Counted from the first letter of the stretch, positions 46,652 through 58,377 are shown. The stretch: 64,000 nt of DNA from Annona cherimola (GCA_030490835.1 CM059977.1:13363399-13427398), one strand, 5' to 3'. Notes: generated by a model not told the origin, from the letters alone. Program-made: numbers and translations.

Positions 46652-47976
46652 CATTTTACTGTCATTTCATCTTTTACCTTCTTTTAGAGGCTACGTACGC
46701 GGAAGCATCCATTGGTTGAGATAAAAGCCTTTCAGCCTTTCTTTAAATATAGGTAATCAAATGACAATTTAATTCCCGTTCACGTGTCAATGCCTAAAAT
46801 GATCTGAGAGTGTTTTAACCAATAGGGTGGCAAAATTCATCAAGAAACTGTTCTTCTCCTCTAACCATAGATGATAAAACCCAAGCCTCGATTTTTTTTT
46901 CTTTTTTTTTTTTCCATTGGTCAGCCTCGAATTTTAATTCCACAGCTTTGGTAAATCAACAAGTATGAAAGTCTTCTAATTGTTTCCTGTTGTTTAGTTT
47001 GTTACTCTTTTCTGCTAGCTGTTTCGACTTTCAATTTTTAATTGGCGGTTTTGAGTTGATGCTGGAATTTATTACAGTTGGAGCTTCTTAAAATGAGTTT
47101 ACTTTCGCTTACAAATGTACTTGTGGGGGAAGAAAATTGTAAAAATGTTTATATTTTTACGTTCAAATGTTCTACTGATCGATTTATTTTTTTTACTTCG
47201 GACATGTAGAAAACATAGACTTTTTCTATATGTTGAGTGATTTTTCAAAATTTGATCTTATATTTGAGTAGTTGAATTACGATTTCAAAAACACGACTGG
47301 CGCAGGTTGCACATCCCAAGCCTCTGCTGGAAGGAAGAGGTGTAACTCATGCGACGATTAGTGTCAACGTCATCTTTACCTTACAAAACATCCCTAATTC
47401 AAGCTTTGTAATTTTGAATTGGGTTTATATCCAGTTTTATGCCATTTTTACTTAAATACTATGATTAATTGTCACAAATGTCGTTATAAAAGATGGATGG
47501 TCATTGGTATGTAAATGATGCATACTTTAGGAAGGAGAAACCGAGATGGAGTTTGTTTTGTAATCTTATTGTTGTTATTTACATTGATAGAGAGCGAATA
47601 GAATAGAGATGAAATTAAAAATTCAATGAAAATTTTAATTATAAAATGAATAAATCAAGTTAGTCTCCTGGTCCATTTCGATAGAGGTAGAGAGAGAAAG
47701 AGAATTTGATGAGAATTTTTTTTGAAAAAAATGAGAAAGTGATGTAATATAATAAAGACAATAATTAAAAGTAAAGAAAATAAAAACAAATTTTAATATG
47801 TTGGTCACATAGAGAAACGTGAGAAATAGTTAAATTTATTGGTAGAATGGTTAGAAAATTAAGAATTTAAGATGTTAAATTATGTTAAAAAGTGAGGGGA
47901 AGGAGCACATATTATTATTGTTTTTGTTTTGCCTCTATCGAAACGGTCCCAATGGTAAGCAAGATAATTCAATCAA
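46652..47976. other. Spacer upstream of DSS1
   Basis: No gene is supported. 47740-47830 contains a partial MITE signature (GTGATGTAATATAATAAAGA). Confidence 0.4.
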
Positions 47977-48358
47977 GGGTGTGTTTGACAATTAATAAAA
48001 TATGTCAAGTTAAAACTTTTCATTCTCCACAGCTATCGTATTTTTTAATTATTTTTTCACATTTTCCTATACAACTACCTTACTTTTCAATCATTTTTAC
48101 ACAACTATCCACATAACTAACATATCTATTTTAACTTTATCCTCTTTACTACTTATCATTACCCCTGTTATGTCACATCATTTGATAACTTTTACTTTCT
48201 AAAATTTTTCACCAAAAGTTTTATTCACATAACTAACATATCTATTTTAACTTTATCCTCTTTACTACTTATCATTACCCCTGTTATGTCACATCATTTG
48301 ATAACTTTTACTTTCCAAAATTTTTCACCAAAAGTGTTATTCATTAACGAACACACCC
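47977..48358. mobile_element. TGTTTGG-class MITE with internal 116-bp duplication
   Basis: Perfect inverted ends GGGTGTGTTTG and CGAACACACCC. Inside, a ~116-bp unit beginning ACATAACTAACATATCTATT (48111) is repeated in tandem (48227) almost without change, explaining the greater length of this copy. Confidence 0.75.
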
Positions 48359-48652
48359 GTACGGAGCTGTTTGGGGCTGTTTGGTAAGCTGCAAAACTTT
48401 GGTGACATTTTTTTCCGCCATGTATGTTCTAGGATTTCAAATCACGGTCATCTTTTTCTTGGATTTTTGAATTTTTTACATCCTTTCTTGTTCTAGGATT
48501 TTGAGATACCTTGCTTCATTTTTTTCTCCTTTCAATTTCGTGCATCTGAACTCAGAAGCAATGGTTCAACGATTTTTAAAAAAGGAGAGGCAAATTCTTT
48601 CTTCATCTGAATGCAATTTCTCGGTGCTGTAGGCATCTTCAACCTGACGGGA

Positions 48653-51600
48653 ATGGCGACTGAAACGAAGTCCGCGACGGAAGATGCGAAGATCGATCTC
48701 TTCGAAGATGATGATGAGTTCAAAGAGTTTGAAGTCGATGAAGGTAATAGAGTTTCTTTGACCCGTGCTTTTCTGAATTTGGGCATGATATATGTTTGTC
48801 ATCGAGAAACTGGGTTTGTAATTTCTTTCTTTTGTTTCTCCATTAATTCTGTTGAGAGTTGGATGCTCTTAAAATAAAATATTGCTTATAAAAAATACAA
48901 CAAGAATAATACACCCAAAATAATTTGGACACTTTATAAGCTCCTACTCTTAATACAAGCACTACCCATACAAATATTCTCTTCCTTACAATCACTCCAA
49001 CTCACATAAAAAACACCCACAAATTTACACACACCCTTTTCTCTTTCGTCGCTCACCTGCTGCTCATCTTCCCCTACCTTTTTCATTCGAAAGGAGGTTG
49101 CCCCTTTATATAGCCGAGCGTCGCCGAATATGACAAGTAACGCTGCGCGGCATGTGAGGCGGCGGCGTCTTTTCTCATTCGGCGCTCCGTTTTATTCAAT
49201 GCCGTATTCGGCGCGGTTTCTTCTTTTTCATTTTATTCGGCGCCGTTTGCTTTTTTGTCTTTTGTTTGTTTAGTTTATTCGGTGCTGACTTTTTTAATTC
49301 TCCCCCTCAGCACCGAATTTCTTCTTTTCCTCTATTCTACTTCTCACACCAATTTGACTTCTGAATTTTTCAAACTTTACTTTAGTTAGCCCCTTAGTAA
49401 ATATATCAGCAACTTGATCTTCTGTGTTGGTGTGCTTCATTCTGATTTCTCTGTCTAGCACTTTTTCTCGTATAAAGTGATAATGTATTTCGACATGCTT
49501 AGTTCTGGCATGAAATACTGGATTCTCTGCTAAGCGTATAGCAGATTCATTATCACAGTATAGAGGCACTGAATAATCAGTACGCTGGTGTAGATCTTTC
49601 ATGAGCTGCATCAGCCACTTGGTTTCTTGTGCTGCCATAGCTGCTGCTCTATACTCTGCTTCTGTAGTTGATAGAGACACAGTCGGCTGTCTCTTGCTAC
49701 ACCATGAGACTGCTGCTGATCCGAGAGCAAATATATATCCAGTGGTTGATCTCCTCGTATCATGGTCTCCAGCATAATCAGCATCACAATACCCTGCTAA
49801 TTCGCATATTGCATTCTTCTTATATAAGAGACCAAGATTAACAGTTCCTTTTACATACCTTAGTATGCGTCGAACTGCATCTAGATGCGGCTTTCTTGGT
49901 TTCTCCATATAGCGACTTGCTATGCTGACAGCGAATGCTATATCTGGTCGTGTAAGAGTTAGGTAGATTAAACTACCCACTAGCTGCCGATACATCGTCG
50001 AGTCTGCTAACTCTTGACCTTCTAATGAGCATAGCTTGGTATTGGGCTCCATGGGTGTAGATATGGGCTTACAATTAAGCAGCCCATACTTCTTTAATAA
50101 GTCTTTAGCATATTTCTGCTGACATAGGAATAGTCCTTCTTTTGTACGCTCAACTTCTAGCCCAAGAAAATGTTTCAATTCTCCAAGGTCTTTCATCAGA
50201 AAACGGACTGAGAGATTGGCCTTGGTTTGATTGATTTCTCTTTCATCATCGCCAGTAATTATTAGATCATCCACATATACTAGCACTATTGCTAGCTTTC
50301 CATTTTTATTTTTCACAAATAGACTTGAGTCAGCTGGTGCAACAGAATACCCACTTTGTAGTAAGAATTCAGCAATCTTACCATACCAAGCTCTCGGTGC
50401 CTGCTTTAGTCCATATAAAGCCTTTTTCAGCTTGCAGACGTATTCTGGATGAGTTGTGCTCTCGAACCCTTTAGGCTGCATCATATATATTTCTCGATCT
50501 AGTTCTCCATGCAGAAATGCATTCTTGACATCCATTTGCCAGAGCTTCCATGACTTGCTAGCTGCAAGTGCCAGTAATACTCGAACAGTTGTAATCTTTG
50601 CCACTGGGCTAAATGTTTCATCATAATCTAGCCCATACTTCTGAGAAAACCCACGTGCTACCAGCCGAGCTTTATATCTTTCGATTGACCCATCGAGCCG
50701 TAACTTTACTTTGTACACCCATTTGCATGATATGGGTTGCACATCTCTCGGTTTTGGTACCAAGTCCCATGTCTCGTTTTGCTTTAAAGCTTGAATTTCT
50801 TCTTCCATAGCCTTCCTCCAATATAGTCTCTGGGATGCTTCCTCGTACGTAACCGGTTCTGCTTCTTCAGTTGCTTCGAGCACTGCTGCATTAGCATATT
50901 TTGGATTCGGCTTCCGTTGTCTGCTGGATCGCCGTGGAATAGGTGTTGCTTTTTCTTGTTCATCGAACTCTTCGATCTGGCTCGGTCTTTCTTCTTCTAT
51001 ACTCCTGTGATGCACTCCTGTTTGCCATGGGCTATCTGCTTCATGTGATTTGGACTCCTCTCTACTTGGTGAGAGTTCGTTCTCCTCAATTGGCCCTTCT
51101 GTTGACTGAGTTTGACTTGGCTCGATTTGCTCCTGCAGTCTCTCTTTTAACTGTTCTTCCATTTCATTAGAATCAGGTAATAAGACCGCCTGTGGTAACC
51201 ACCAAGATGATGCCTCATCGAAAATTACATTTCGTGAGACATGACATCGGCCTGTGGTTGGATCACAACATTTCCAACCTTTTCTTTGGCTATCATAGCC
51301 AACAAATATACAACGAATGGCCTTTTTATCAAACTTACTACGGAGGTGGTCAGGAACAAACACATAGCAGATGCATCCAAACACACGGAAATGACTTACC
51401 GTTGGTTTGATGCTCCATAACTTCTCAAAAGGAGAAATATACTCAAGTCTGGGTTGAGGAAGCCTATTTATGACATGGGTAGCAGTCTTCATACATTCAG
51501 CCCAAAATTTAGGTGGCACATTCTTGGCATGCAGCATGCTTCTGCATATTTCTGCCAAGTGTCGATTTTTTCTTTCTGCCACTCCATTCTGCTGTGGCGT

Positions 51601-54600
51601 GTTTGGGCAAGTCAGCTGTCGACGTATCTTACACTTTTGTAGATACTCTGAAAATTCAGCTGATGTATACTCTCCCCCATTGTCTGTGCGTAGGCATCGT
51701 ATTTTTCGGCCTACTTCACTTTCCACTTTTTGCTTAAATTCTTTGAATTTAGTGAATGCCTCAGATTTTTCTTTCATAAAATCAACCCAGACGTACCTTG
51801 AATAGTCATCGATGAAGGTTATCATGTACTGGTAGCCGCTAATGGATGACTGCTTCACTCGTCCAAATACATCTGAGTGTACTATCTCGAGAGGCACCTT
51901 GGTCCGAAATTTTGACTCTTCATACGGTAGTTGATGTGCCTTTCCGAACTGACATCCGGCACATACCGTATCTTCTTGAACTTCGAGTTGGGGAAGACCT
52001 CTGAGCATAGACTTTTTCATCATCTGCTTCAGCTTATGATAGCTTACATGTCCCAGCCGCGCGTGCCATAAATCTGCAGTTTCATTTCTCCTTGTCTTGT
52101 CCACGTATGCTGTCTGTGCAGACATCACATAGACAGACTCAAGCCGACACCCCTTCATGATCGGCTCATTTGTTATTTTTAATTTAGGATATACCCTTAC
52201 ATCACTTGGACCAAATACCACATAATTTCCAGAGGCGGTGAGTTGTGAGACAAATAATAAATTTTTCTTCATACCTGGTACATAGAACACATTTTCCAAT
52301 TGTACCTTCTGTGAGCTGAATCGAGGAGTAAACATAGTCTTGCCGATATGGGTGATGGGCAGCTTCGAGTCGTTAGCCGTTACGACCACTCGTCCTCCTT
52401 TGTACTCAGACGGGCTAGTCAGCTTCTCATAGTCTCCTGTCATATGATTGGAACATCCAGAATCGACAATCCAATCATTATTATAGTTTATTAAATTTTC
52501 ACTTACTGATATGAGAGCCGACTCCTCTTCTGACTTGATAATGCAAGATGCCGCCATCTCTTGGAGTTCTTCCATTGCGAGGGATGCTTGGAGATCCCAT
52601 TCTTCTTCTTTATGGATAGAGGTCGCAGCATTTCCTTCTATTCGCTTGAACCAGCAATCTCTAGTAAAGTGGCCTCTTTTGCCACAGTTGTAACACTGGT
52701 CCTTCTGCCGTCGGAATTTGGTTTCTCTTTTGTCACCACTTTGACGAGCTCCCCCTTGCTGTGAGCTTTGTCCTTGCTGTCTCCTTTGCCAGCCGCCCTC
52801 TTGCTTTCTTGTGTTGCCTCCATTGGGCCTCGCGGCTACTCGATCTCTGTTTTGGAATTCTCTCTTTTTGCTAAAGAGAGCATTCTCCTCATCTTTTAAT
52901 GAAACTTTAGACATTTGCTTGTCTAAAGCTTCTTGGTTGGCCAATATATTTTCTAACTCAGTTAGAGTTGGTTCTTTGGCCCATCCACGGGTAGCAATGA
53001 TAATCCCGTGGTATTCTGGTTTTAAGCCATGGATGATAATCCTCCTCATCCTAGTCTCAGAGATCGAATTTTCTGGGTCTAATTTTGAAATTTCTCCACA
53101 AAGAAATTTAACTTTGGAGAAATATTCACTTACCGTCATATTCTGCTGCGAAATGGATAACAACTCATTTTCCAACTGCTGGAGCTTTGCATCATTTTTC
53201 CTTGTGTAGAGTGCTGCGAGGGTGTCTCATGCCTCCTTGGGTGTTTTAGCATCCTTAATCTTCTGCAGTAACTCGTCTTCAATAGTTACTGTTAGCACGT
53301 ACATGGCTTTGCCAGTTTTTATCTTCCACTTCTTTGATTCCTCGTCATCTATGGGTGGCGCAGTATTATTGCCGCAAACTATATCCCACAGATCTTGACC
53401 AAGCAGATAAAACTGCATACGCAAACACCAAATATTATAGTTATTATAGTTTAGCTTCTCAATGGTGCTTACCGAGGTAGAAATATCTGCCATCGTGACT
53501 TGGCATGCCCAGCACTTTGCCAAGTAAGCTGATTTTAGCTCCACAGTCCTAGACTGCGCACGTGCAGAATCTCTTCGTACTTTGTCTTGCTAGCGTAGCC
53601 TTCACGAACCACGGTCCCCGACCCTTGGCTTTGATACCACTTGTTGAGAGTTGGATGCTCTTAAAATAAAATATTGCTTATAAAAAATACAACAAGAATA
53701 ATACACCCAAAATAATTTGGACACTTTATAAGCTCCTACTCTTAATACAAGCACTACCCATACAAATATTCCCTTCCTTACAATCACTCCAACTTTTTTT
53801 TCCCCTTTAATCGACGTTAGAGTTCTCTGTCTTTCTTTTTTCTTTTTTCTTTTTTTCCTAATTTCTGCAAATCTATCATTCGCAAGGGTTTAGAGGTTGA
53901 GCGGTCTTTTGCGGAATACATGAAAGAAGGATTTAGTATTTTGGAAAGCACTAGAAGTCGTCTCCGATGGAAGTAGAGAGGAAAAAGGAGAACCGGAGCT
54001 TTACCTAGTGTGTTTCAGGATTTTACAGCGGTTATAATATGCAGGAAGAGTTGCTTGTTATTATAACTCAGGATATAGCTTTTTTCTAAAGATTTGTCAT
54101 GACTGCACTAGAGTTGTTTTGACTTAGCTAGATTTGGCAGCGCTACACTACAAGCAAATGAGCTCTAGTACATTACTATACTACTAGTAAGGCCTGGTGC
54201 TCACGTAATTTCGTGGTGGATGGTACTCGCATGTTATGAAGGTGCCACCGCTGTCACAGATGATCTGGGTGCAGCCGACCCGCTTGGTGGTGCGCCACAC
54301 GTTCTGGGTGTAGTGGCCGCAGTCCTTGCCAGAGCAGCTGTTGTTCTTGTAATCGTAGAATTCTCCTCAACCCATGCATCCACCGCATCCTTACCCATTC
54401 ACGGTCACCCCCCCAGAAGATGTTCTCTCCAAATGCATAACCTGGTGAGTGCTGCAGAGCACAGTCCTTGCGCCACTCATTGGAGTCGATGCAAGCTTAC
54501 CTGGCCAGCAGAGGCTCCCACTCAACAGGAGCCACCGCAACTGCTTGCCAGGCACTGTTGTGACCCACGATCATTTGGGTTATGATCTCTGTCCTGTTCA

Positions 54601-57297
54601 GGTTAGCATGAGCATTGCTTGCTAGGCTGAGTAGAGAAATAAGAGAGATCAACAGAGCAGAAATTGGAAAAGCCATTGATGAGTTGAGGAATTTCAGGCT
54701 ACGTGTATGAGAAATGAGATGAATGGATCATCAGATCTTCATGTGTCGTCTATATATAGAGAATTGAGGAATAATGAGGATGATGTGTATTGTAATTTCC
54801 TTTCATTTCATGGGTTCTACATCAGTGAGGCTGCCGCCTGCCTGTGATCTTGATTCAGAAGCACATAAGGTTGTGGGACTTTTTCTTAACTGAACAGAAA
54901 GCTCATATTTTCCGCGGAACAATGGAACAGGAATATATATTAAACTAAAAGTATGAAAACCTTTGCCCCATTCACCCATCGCTTACTGATTTTCCTAGTA
55001 AAGTGGAACATTTCTTGCTTGTGGCATTTAATCAATCGTTGATGTGCGTGAGGACAGTTTCATTGCAAATGAAGAAAACTAGCTAGTATTTGGAGGTATT
55101 GGAAATTCCATGTTGTAGGCATGATGAAGCCATTTGCTCTCCCTCCGCTCTTTTCTTGATGCTATCTGGCTCCTATTATCACTTGTCTGTTCAGTACCCA
55201 AGTTACTATAAGCTCGCTTTCTGTTTTGCGTATCACTTAATAAACTTGGTGTTTGTCCCTTTGCCAGCATCTTGATGGCTTAGTTACCAATGTTAATATA
55301 TTGAGCTTGGCAATACTTACTGCATGGTGGAAGTTCATTTTGCTTTGGTTTTCTGCTCCATTGATGCATTTGACTCTCATTCCCTGAATCTCAGAGTATC
55401 CTCTTGCAGTGGTATAGCTGTTGGATGCTATATGAAATAGCACTTTCCACCCGGGAAATACAGACTAGAGCTAAAGCATATTTTGGAGGAACAATTTATT
55501 TTTATATAAGCATCAGTCAGAAGTGATGTGCACGCCTTATGATGGCTTGCATAAATCCTTGGGTAGCTGTTCAATGAATCCTTACCTAGCCATAGTGAGA
55601 ATGCATGGTATTGGTTTCGAGGATCACTCTGCATCACCAAATGATGCTGCAGTCTGAGCAGTTTCTTCAAAAGAAAAATGAGAAAAGATAAAAGGTGTCT
55701 CGTTGTATTGTCGCAACCTCCTATTGTGATTATGGAAGAGTTCAATAGATCATATTTTTAGACATGGTTATTCAGTCATTAGTTAATATTTTTAGAGAAG
55801 CTGACTTGCCATCCATGCAATGAGGATAGCACTTTCTGAAGCATGTCTCAAGAATGAATGAATAATTTCACTCTGTGATAGATTTACAAACTCAGTCACA
55901 TGCTGATATTATTGGAGAAACCATCTTGCATCTTGGCAATGTGGATATTTCTTAAGCAGTTCTCTAATTTAACTAGTGCCTCTTATTTAAAAATAGGCTT
56001 TGAATTTGTTGAGGAAAAGAAATTTTGAAGTTCGCAGAAAAAGAGTTAGTCTCATCGAGCACTGCTGATGAGACATCTAAAACCAAGATTCTTTGCTTGA
56101 TATTTTAGTTTTTAACCCTTTTACTTTTTTCTAGCCCATTAGTTATTGGTGACGAAACCTGGATGGCACATCTCATCAAGTAAATTGAAAAAACCATCCA
56201 TTGACTGCAGACACCTCGTGGATGCATCAGTGGAAAATAGAGACACTCATTGCTTTCAGACCATTTTACTGTATGAACAGAATTGTCTGACAATTTCCCC
56301 TGAATTGTTGGTATTTGGTAACATTGCTGCAGTTGAGGCTTTCTTTTCCTTCCCAATTTCATGTATTCCAGTTAATCTAGCCTTTTTAGATTTGGAGTCC
56401 TTGGTTCACAAGTTATTGCTTGTGCCATTGTGTATAATCCATTCTTTTAAATCAATGGCATTGAGCATAGGAGAGTTGTTTGTTCTTTAACTTCTGTTAG
56501 AGCTAAGGAATGTCAGTAATGGGACTGGTCACTTTGATGGCTTAATTTGGTGCACATGGATTCTCCACCATCTTTATCTGAGGTTGCTAGAACCAAATGT
56601 AACAAATTTTTGGACACCTGGATGCATGGTTTCAAGAGTTGACAACTAGTAGATGTAGGCCCTTGTAAAGAGAACTGATTAGGTGAAATAGAAGTTTGAA
56701 GTCTTAATTTGCATTCATATTAACCAGAAATGTAACTGGTCCAGTCCCTTGGGCTGTTAACTGAATTCTCAGTTCCTGGAATGGTGCAGGCAATTCATTT
56801 CAATTGTGACATTCTCATTTTTGTTGTCATTGTGGGGCGTGTAGTCCAAATGATTAACTCAATGGTAGGGTGCTATCAATTTTGGACCTTGGACCACGTG
56901 CAAAATAGATCACCAGTATGACATGACCTTTCAACTGCTTCCAAGCTTAGCTTAATTCCACACAACATCATAATTATAAGCTCTCTCTCTCTCTCACTAA
57001 TCGGAGTCAATCTAACAAGTTCTGTTATGCAATTCTCAACTGCCATCTTTTGGAAGTACTACCTGCATGCTGCAATCATTCGTTAAATTAATGGATTGAT
57101 CTGTTATTGATGTCAGATCTGGTTGTCTCCATGATAATTTAGATGACTGTTTTTCTTCTGTGGCTTGGCTTACAGAGTGGGACGACAGGGAAGAGGGAAA
57201 AGAAGCAGTGCAGCAGTGGGAAGATGATGATGACAATGATGACTTCTCCTTGCAACTGAGGAGGGAGCTGGAGAGCAATACTGTAAAGACCAAGTGA
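48653..57297 (+). CDS. DSS1: 26S proteasome lid subunit DSS1/SEM1
   Basis: Two exons, 48653-48743 and 57176-57297 (TGA), join in phase 1 to 70 residues. The N-terminal half contains IDLFEDDDEFKEFEVDE; the C-terminal half EWDDREEGKEAVQQ, then WEDDDDNDDFS and LQLRRELESN. This is the acidic intrinsically disordered DSS1/SEM1 family, a 19S lid subunit that also binds BRCA2 in the nucleus. An in-frame ATG lies 42 nt upstream (48611), but family resemblance begins at 48653. The intron is 8,432 bp (donor GTAATA, acceptor GGCTTACAG) and hosts a copia element and a PR-1 pseudogene. The C-terminal acidic block has a single Trp, where family members typically have two, and appears about four residues short. 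Confidence 0.92.
48850..49295 (-). repeat. Copia 3' LTR, full length
   Basis: About 446 bp from the polypurine tract to the terminal CTCTCAACA. It contains a TATA box (CTATATAAAGGGG on the minus strand, 49115-49103). The U3 part carries four to five copies of a GCGCCGAAT-like motif between about 49128 and 49290. Confidence 0.82.
49294..53493 (-). pseudogene. Copia gag-pol polyprotein with one nonsense codon
   Basis: One continuous frame of 1,400 codons from ATG 53493 to TAA 49294, interrupted only by TGA at codon 89 (53229-53227). Visible in order: gag region, zinc knuckle CYNCGKRGHFTRDC (~267-280), aspartic protease DSG (~344-346), GAG-pre-integrase LWHARLGHVSYHKL, integrase with TDNGGEYTSAEF and GVAERKNRHL, reverse transcriptase with DVKNAFLHG and YVDDL (near 50283-50269), and RNase H with CDADYAGD, STTEAEYRA and HARTKHVEI. 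No other lesion is evident. The downstream frame stays open 3' of the stop, so most catalytic domains are intact. Confidence 0.93.
53627..53639 (-). other. Copia primer-binding site (initiator tRNA-Met type)
   Basis: TGGTATCAAAGCC on the minus strand starts two bases after the 5' LTR end, the usual copia position. It matches the TGGTATCAGAGC plant PBS with one change in the first 12 bases. Confidence 0.88.
53642..53793 (-). repeat. Copia 5' LTR, truncated to its last 152 bp
   Basis: Identical to 48850-49001 except one base (TATTCCC here, TATTCTC in the 3' LTR). It lacks the U3 promoter part and abuts a poly-T stretch of the host intron. Confidence 0.9.
54184..54677 (-). pseudogene. PR1: PR-1-like (CAP superfamily) pseudogene
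   Basis: The minus-strand reading starts at 54677 with a signal peptide (MAFPISALLISLISLLSLAS) followed by a PR-1-like region. It shows DCALQHSPGYAFGENIFWGG, then after frame changes CGHYTQNVWRTTKRVGCTQI, TCEYHPPRNYV and the terminal STRPY stop at 54186-54184. Lesions: an in-frame TAA about 58 codons in (just after PLLAR), and at least one frameshift near 54390-54350. PR-1 proteins are secreted pathogenesis-related CAP proteins, usually single-exon, so an intron is not expected to remove these lesions. It lies inside the DSS1 intron, antisense to DSS1. Confidence 0.88.
54751..54760 (-). promoter_or_regulatory. TATA box of the PR-1 pseudogene
   Basis: CTATATATAG lies ~75 bp upstream of the pseudogene start on the same strand, so the promoter core seems retained. 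Confidence 0.6.
54761..57175 (+). other. Remainder of DSS1 intron, no gene seen
   Basis: The sequence is less AT-rich than the intergenic gaps but has no supported exon on either strand. A short tRNA-like stretch (TTAACTCAATGGTAGGGTGC, ~56852-56871) resembles a pol III A box without a B box. Confidence 0.4.
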
Positions 57298-58115
57298 TCA
57301 TCCCCATCGGTTTAGCATTTTTATCATGGACCATGTATGGATATTGGGCAGACTGATTAGGTTGATGAGATAATAGAGGGTCACAACAAGATTTGCATTC
57401 TACTGCACTGGACACTGCTTTTAAGGCAAAATCTTCGTTTTCGTTAGAACAAGTTTCATTCATCTTTATGGGTTTTCTTCATAATGTCTATTCTAGAGCA
57501 ACTGTGAGGATGGGAGATATTGGCATGGAATCTAGGTAGAAAACTACTGTATGTTGTTGCGCATGAACTTTGCCATAAAAAAGGTAAAGCTAATGTCTCC
57601 CAAGTGGTCTTCACCAAAGAGAGTTAGCCATGGAGCTATCTTGATTTCTGGGGGTTGGGCAGTACAACTTTTGGTGCAGCATCTTCTTGTCCGCTCATCT
57701 ATCTCGGCACTGTTGCAAACATAGGAAATTGAAGAACGCTACCTCATGTTCGAGCGTAATTTTACAGTTAATGTCATTCAAAATTAGTTTGCTTCAGAAG
57801 TTAAAATCAACTGATACTAGCGATGGCCCCATAGCTCAAACGCATCGATTGGATTGATTACTGAAAAACTAAGCCTAAAATAATGAACATAGATTTATCA
57901 TTGTCTTGTTTAGCTTCGACATTTCAATTCTTGAGGATTTCTACTTTGTAGGAATCGATTTTTCTGAGACTGACTTGATATGTGCTTTGCATGACAAACT
58001 TATTTTTAATTATTATTTGTATTTTTAATTGTTCCAGTCTACCTATTTTACCTTATTTCAGCATAATGATGTCATCTCTACACTAATAACATCAATTTTA
58101 CGTATGTCCAAGTAG
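57298..58115 (+). other. DSS1 3' UTR and flank
   Basis: Probable 3' UTR followed by spacer. No gene is seen. Confidence 0.4.
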
Positions 58116-58295
58116 GACGCCCAATCCTATGCTCCCAAGAGCATTTAAAATCTTCAAAAATTGTAAAAATTGATATACATATTAAGTATATTTAGATTAA
58201 CAGTTGTGCAAAAAGAAATTTTCAAATTTTTTTTTTTTTTTAAAAATAAGTGTATGCACCGCTTCAATGCTCTCAGGAGCATACAACTGGGCCTC
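58116..58295. mobile_element. Foldback element, one arm lost
   Basis: Caps ATGCTCCCAAGAGCAT (left) and ATGCTCTCAGGAGCAT (right), each a 6-bp stem around a 4-base loop, flank only the right half of the family core (TATTTAGATTAACAGTTGTG). The copy is ~180 bp instead of ~300-400. Confidence 0.55.
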
Positions 58296-58377
58296 TTCAA
58301 TTACATGGGATGCATATATTCATTTTTTTAATGATTTTATAACAAAAAGATATTCCCTCCAGCTAATAGAGTCTAAA

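Larger units (their letters stand above)
48850..53793 (-). mobile_element. Ty1/copia LTR retrotransposon
   Basis: Inserted in DSS1 intron 1 in antisense orientation. In element order: a truncated 5' LTR (53793-53642), primer-binding site (53639-53627), gag-pol frame (53493-49294), polypurine tract GAGGGGGAGAATT (~49308-49296) and 3' LTR (~49295-48850). The 152 bp shared by the two LTRs differ at one position, suggesting a recent insertion. Domain order protease, integrase, RT, RNase H defines the copia superfamily. No target-site duplication was found, in keeping with loss of the 5' end. Confidence 0.95.

Noticed and set aside
56840..56890. tRNA-like TTAACTCAATGGTAGGGTGC
   Set aside because: No cloverleaf, anticodon stem or B box could be formed; not a tRNA gene.
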